Below are positions 61,001-64,000 of a stretch of 64,000 nucleotides of DNA, piece by piece. The notes below the pieces were generated by a model. The model did no database searches. It was given only the letters and a program-made list of their open reading frames with translations, and had not been told where the DNA came from. Made by a program: the position numbers and the translations under genes. This DNA is from Galbula dea. Lineage: Eukaryota > Chordata > Aves > Piciformes > Galbulidae. How positions within the stretch are numbered: position 1 is the first letter of the stretch; each line of letters opens with the position of its first letter. Location of the stretch: contig VWZX01007397.1 in the NCBI GenBank assembly GCA_013399015.1, forward strand, positions 744,001 through 808,000, in the 5' to 3' direction.

Positions 61001-63571
61001 TGTGACATAGGTCAGTGACTTTGTGTAAAAAATACAATGTCTTTCTCCCATGCAGGTGATTGCTTTTCATTTGGGAGATGTAGTCAGTGTGTGAATGCCA
61101 AGGGGAAGGGACAGCAGCCTCAGTTTCCCAGCAGATGTTGGTGATACACAATCTAAGGTCAGGTGAGACAGGCAAAGGAAATTCTCAGTATGATGGCTAA
61201 ATCTAAGCTAAATGCAGATGGTGAAGCAAAGCAGTCTTTAGATGATTCCTCAGAAGATACTGAAAGCTCTTCACCTGAGGAGGTGCTGGTGGCTATAACC
61301 AGAGTGGATAGGTGATGGGTGAAGGCTTCAAAAAGGTGAAGCTGTGTGTTTTCCAAAAGAGTTAGATGTGGTGTTAGTGTCCTCAGGTGTTACCTAGGGG
61401 CTGACAATGGAATGGTTACCCTCACTACCAGGCAGAATATACACCTGTGCTTGGCTAGCTCTCTGCAGACCCTTTCAGGCTAACTCTAACTGCTGTGGCA
61501 GATGCTCGGGTAAGCTGCCCAGGGAGTGCACTGAGGAGCACTAACCTGCTGTATCTCAACATTTAGCTTCAGAGACAGGAACCTCTGGCAGCTGAGAGGG
61601 AGCAAGAAACCACAGAGGGAATAACATCAACTGCTAGAGTTATTTCAGCAGTGTATGATGACTGTCTGTGGCCTGACACATTAATTGCTCTTGTTCCTGT
61701 GTTTCCTGGATAGTAAATTTCCAAATAAAATGACATGGGAGAAAAATCCTGAAGTTTTTATTGTAAGGAAATAATTTTATTGACATGATTTCCTCCTGTT
61801 GTCTGCATGAGCAACGACTGCAGCAGGTGGGTAGCTCCAGGAGAGACCGTAGAGCAAACAAATACTGCTTAAAGTTGTTGGCTGGGCTCACATCAGGCAT
61901 CAACCAACTACAGTGATGGTTAGTAACTCTGGGAGGAAAAACAGGTGAAAGGGCACCATGCATGTTCTAGGAAATGACTGCAGAAAGAGCTAGAACTAAA
62001 AGCTAAAGATAGGTTTGGGTATGTGCAGCAGCTCTCTGTCTATGGACTGGGGTTCTTGAACAAACAGAGACAAAAAGAGATCCGTTTTTCCCTTTGTTCT
62101 TAGCTGAGAAAAAAGAAACATTTTCAACCTTTGCTATAGTCAGAAAGTCTGAATTTATTAAGCAAAAGATCATACAGCCCTTGTCTATGGAGGAAACTTT
62201 ATTCTCATGTTAGATCAGCCCATGCTGGTTTTAGAGCACCCAATTCACTGCTGAACTTAAGGAATAATTCCAAGGGGAAGACCCTGTATGGAAGGCTCTC
62301 TGGGCATCCAGATCCTTCAGAAGAGGCTATGCAGGGTGACTGAGGCAGCTCTGTGCTCTGTGAGAGCACTCTGCTCCAGGCTACAGCCTCAGGTTAGACT
62401 CTCAGATTTGACAGGCCCTGCTAAATCATGACTAAAATGTTTCTGGTGGATAATATTGATCATTAATACAGACTTCCATAGGGACATTTTATTATTTACC
62501 ATCTGGTCTGGATCATGATGGCCAAAAGCACGACAGCTGCAGCTAGCAATTTGTCAACTCCCTCTCCCACCTCTACCATTAAAATAATAGTTTAAAAGGC
62601 CCCAAAACCACCCTGTTAGCTCAGGAAACCTGAAGCTGGAAACAAAGAAGGGAGGAATCACTTGTTTATATACACTGGAGGTCTGTATTTTAACAGTGTA
62701 ACATTTTGGGTTTGTGATTACTTTAACCTATAAGAAACAGTATCCTTTCTTGATCTTGTAAATCTTTTGAATAAAGGTTGAAGGAGAGTGGCTGCCCTGT
62801 TTCACCACTGAACTGTCTTTGTCAGTGTTCCAGAACCCAGGCAGCACCAGGTAGCATTATTACTCCACTCCTCATTGTGTATGAGTTATAGGTTGTCACT
62901 TCTGCCTGGTCTCTGGTGGGTCATGTCTTCAAATAGTCTATCAAACATGCCAAATTTCTACCAGGCTTTAGAAGAGAGCATAGTCCAAAGACATCTCTGG
63001 GCACTGAAATGTCTCTGTTACAAGAATGACCTGATGATAATGCCTAGGCTAAATTGACTAGCATCTGCTGTGTTACTGGTCTCCTGCACATTTTTGTTCT
63101 GTGACTAATCTGCACAGAAACTTCATAGTGAAAAGTTGTGTTAGGAAACCAGAGCCTTAAGAAACAGATTGGTATGTGGTGACTTTCTTCTTCAGTAATG
63201 GGAGATTACTTTGCTGAGTCTGTGTGTGGCTTCAGCTTGCTGGTTTTTACCCTAATTCTTTTTGGTGTCAGCATAGCAGGTGAGGCTAATTGTCCTAATG
63301 AGTACAAGTGGGCCCAGGTGGGGATAGCTAGAGCTTAAGACCAGTCAGGTGGTATGGGTAAAAAGCCCTCCTCCAGTTCAGAGTTAGTAGCATGATGGAG
63401 AAGATGGTGTCACCTAAGATTATAATGCTCTTGTGGTAAGTTTTATGGATTTGGTTTCTGCTTGGATTGTTGTGTAATATGCTTGGGGTATGAATTTTCA
63501 TGTGTTAGAGGTATTATGTGTGGGGGTTACAAAAAAAGAAAGAGCTCCCTTTCAAAAGGCATTGTCTGGTT
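55039..63571. other. Long unique non-coding tract
   Basis: No gene was supported. A 132-codon plus-strand frame (55384-55782) followed by a gt-rich sequence was inspected and shows no recognisable domain. A CpG-bearing patch lies at 56680-56810. A 10-bp-arm AT hairpin atacattaat/attaatgtat lies at 59163-59189. A T9 run lies at 58560-58569. The stretch 63290-63410 has a vaguely LTR-promoter-like texture. Confidence 0.5.
59163..59189. repeat. 10-bp-arm AT-rich hairpin
   Basis: Atacattaat (59163-59172) and attaatgtat (59180-59189) with a 7-nt loop 'aaaaatc'. The stem would be weak because it is almost all A-T. Confidence 0.6.
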
Positions 63572-63664
63572 ACTTGTCTAGGGAATCCTGTTGTGGTGGG
63601 GGGGGTTGGACTAGATGATCTTTCCAGGTCCCTTCCAACTCCTAAGACTCTGTGATTCTATGAG
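63572..63664 (+). mobile_element. CR1 LINE 3' tail
   Basis: 'acttgtctagggaatcctgt', 'tgtggtgggggggg', 'ttggactagatgatctttcc', 'aggtcccttccaactcctaa' and 'ctctgtgattctatga'. It is among the best-preserved tails in the window and shares the subfamily spelling of 22.6, 30.8 and 46.0 kb. Confidence 0.93.
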
Positions 63665-63690
63665 ATCTGAGCTCTGCACTCAGAGTAAGG

Positions 63691-63734
63691 GTGGTTACCT
63701 GGCTGGTTGGTTAGCTGGTTACTTAGCTAGCTGC
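63691..63734. repeat. Degenerate GGTT/TAGC simple repeat
   Basis: Irregular 'ggttacctggctggttggtt' and 'agctggttacttagctagct' units directly after the CR1 tail, with no function visible. Confidence 0.6.
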
Positions 63735-64000
63735 TTCATTGTGGAGTTTGTTACACTGCTGTGAAAGAAAAGTACGTTTATGGCTCCAGCTCATTACTGG
63801 AGAGCAGTGGAAGCCTCTTTATTTTCTGGCTCTAGACTCTCCTCATACCGTGCCAAAGGGTGTCTTCCAGTTGTTAAATGACATGTGGCTAGGCCTGCTT
63901 CTGGATTTTCCCTCTGTTAAAGTGCATTTTGAATTAAATTCTTTGTAACCAGGGTAAGCAGACATTGGAGTTGGAGGTTTCCATATGTTTCACAATCCTG
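63735..64000. other. Unique non-coding tract at window edge
   Basis: Nothing supportable was seen. An open frame to 63948 has no recognised homology. Confidence 0.5.

Noticed and set aside
62690..62850. LTR-like 'aataaaggttgaagg' followed by a moderately GC-rich stretch
   Set aside because: No TG...CA boundaries or target duplication could be found; a lone AATAAA is common by chance.
1..64000. CRISPR arrays, bacterial operons, phage or plasmid features
   Set aside because: Composition, CR1 elements and the lack of dense open frames show eukaryotic (avian) DNA; no regularly spaced direct repeats were seen.

Overview
This window looks like non-coding vertebrate DNA, almost certainly from a bird. 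The diagnostic signal is a set of CR1-type LINE 3' tails on both strands, each carrying the 'ttggactagatgatct...ggtcccttcc' core and ending in the 'attctgtgattctatg' octamer-like tail. There is also one compact endogenous-retrovirus solo LTR. The base composition is AT-rich and CpG-poor. I found no protein-coding gene, exon or intact RNA gene that I can support. The open frames of about 60-140 codons are what chance gives in 64 kb of such DNA; the one frame with recognisable homology (37.3-37.8 kb) is a CR1 remnant. The window is best read as an intergenic tract or part of a large intron. The sequence alone does not say which gene it neighbours or which bird it is.

Layout. 0-11.8 kb: one antisense CR1 tail near 1.6 kb, otherwise unique sequence with two homeobox-motif-rich segments (about 3.0 and 4.8 kb). 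11.8-17.6 kb: four CR1 fragments, including two tail-only copies 180 bp apart and a longer antisense 3' region at 17.3-17.6 kb; motif-rich segments lie at about 15.25 and 16.2 kb. 17.7-24.3 kb: a striking motif cluster at 17.7-17.88 kb (duplicated TCF/LEF-like units, C/EBP-like sites, an octamer), an antisense CR1 at 22.6 kb, a long A tract at 23.28 kb and a TAATTA/octamer-rich segment at 24.12-24.3 kb. 24.3-37.3 kb: mostly unremarkable, one CR1 tail at 30.8 kb. 37.4-46.1 kb: the richest mobile-element zone, with an internally deleted CR1 joining ORF1-like coding sequence to the 3' end (37.4-37.9 kb), an antisense CR1 fragment (41.9 kb), a second apparently internally deleted CR1 (43.5 kb), a solo LTR with a perfect 5-bp target-site duplication (44.86-45.38 kb), and a composite SINE-like insertion with a tRNA-Glu-like head and a CR1 tail (45.89-46.07 kb). 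46-64 kb: mostly unique sequence with a tail-to-tail CR1 pair (54.9 kb) and a CR1 tail at 63.6 kb.

The most interesting object is the tRNA-Glu/CR1 composite at 45,886-46,065. A tRNA-derived head with an intact A box and near-intact B box sits 11-12 bp upstream of a CR1 3' tail. The whole is bracketed by a near-identical 10-11 bp direct repeat, which fits one SINE insertion mobilised by CR1 machinery. Its tail matches three other CR1 tails in the window, so the presumptive partner LINE subfamily is present here too. No genes work together here as a pathway. The functional content, if any, is regulatory (candidate enhancers) and retrotransposon-derived.
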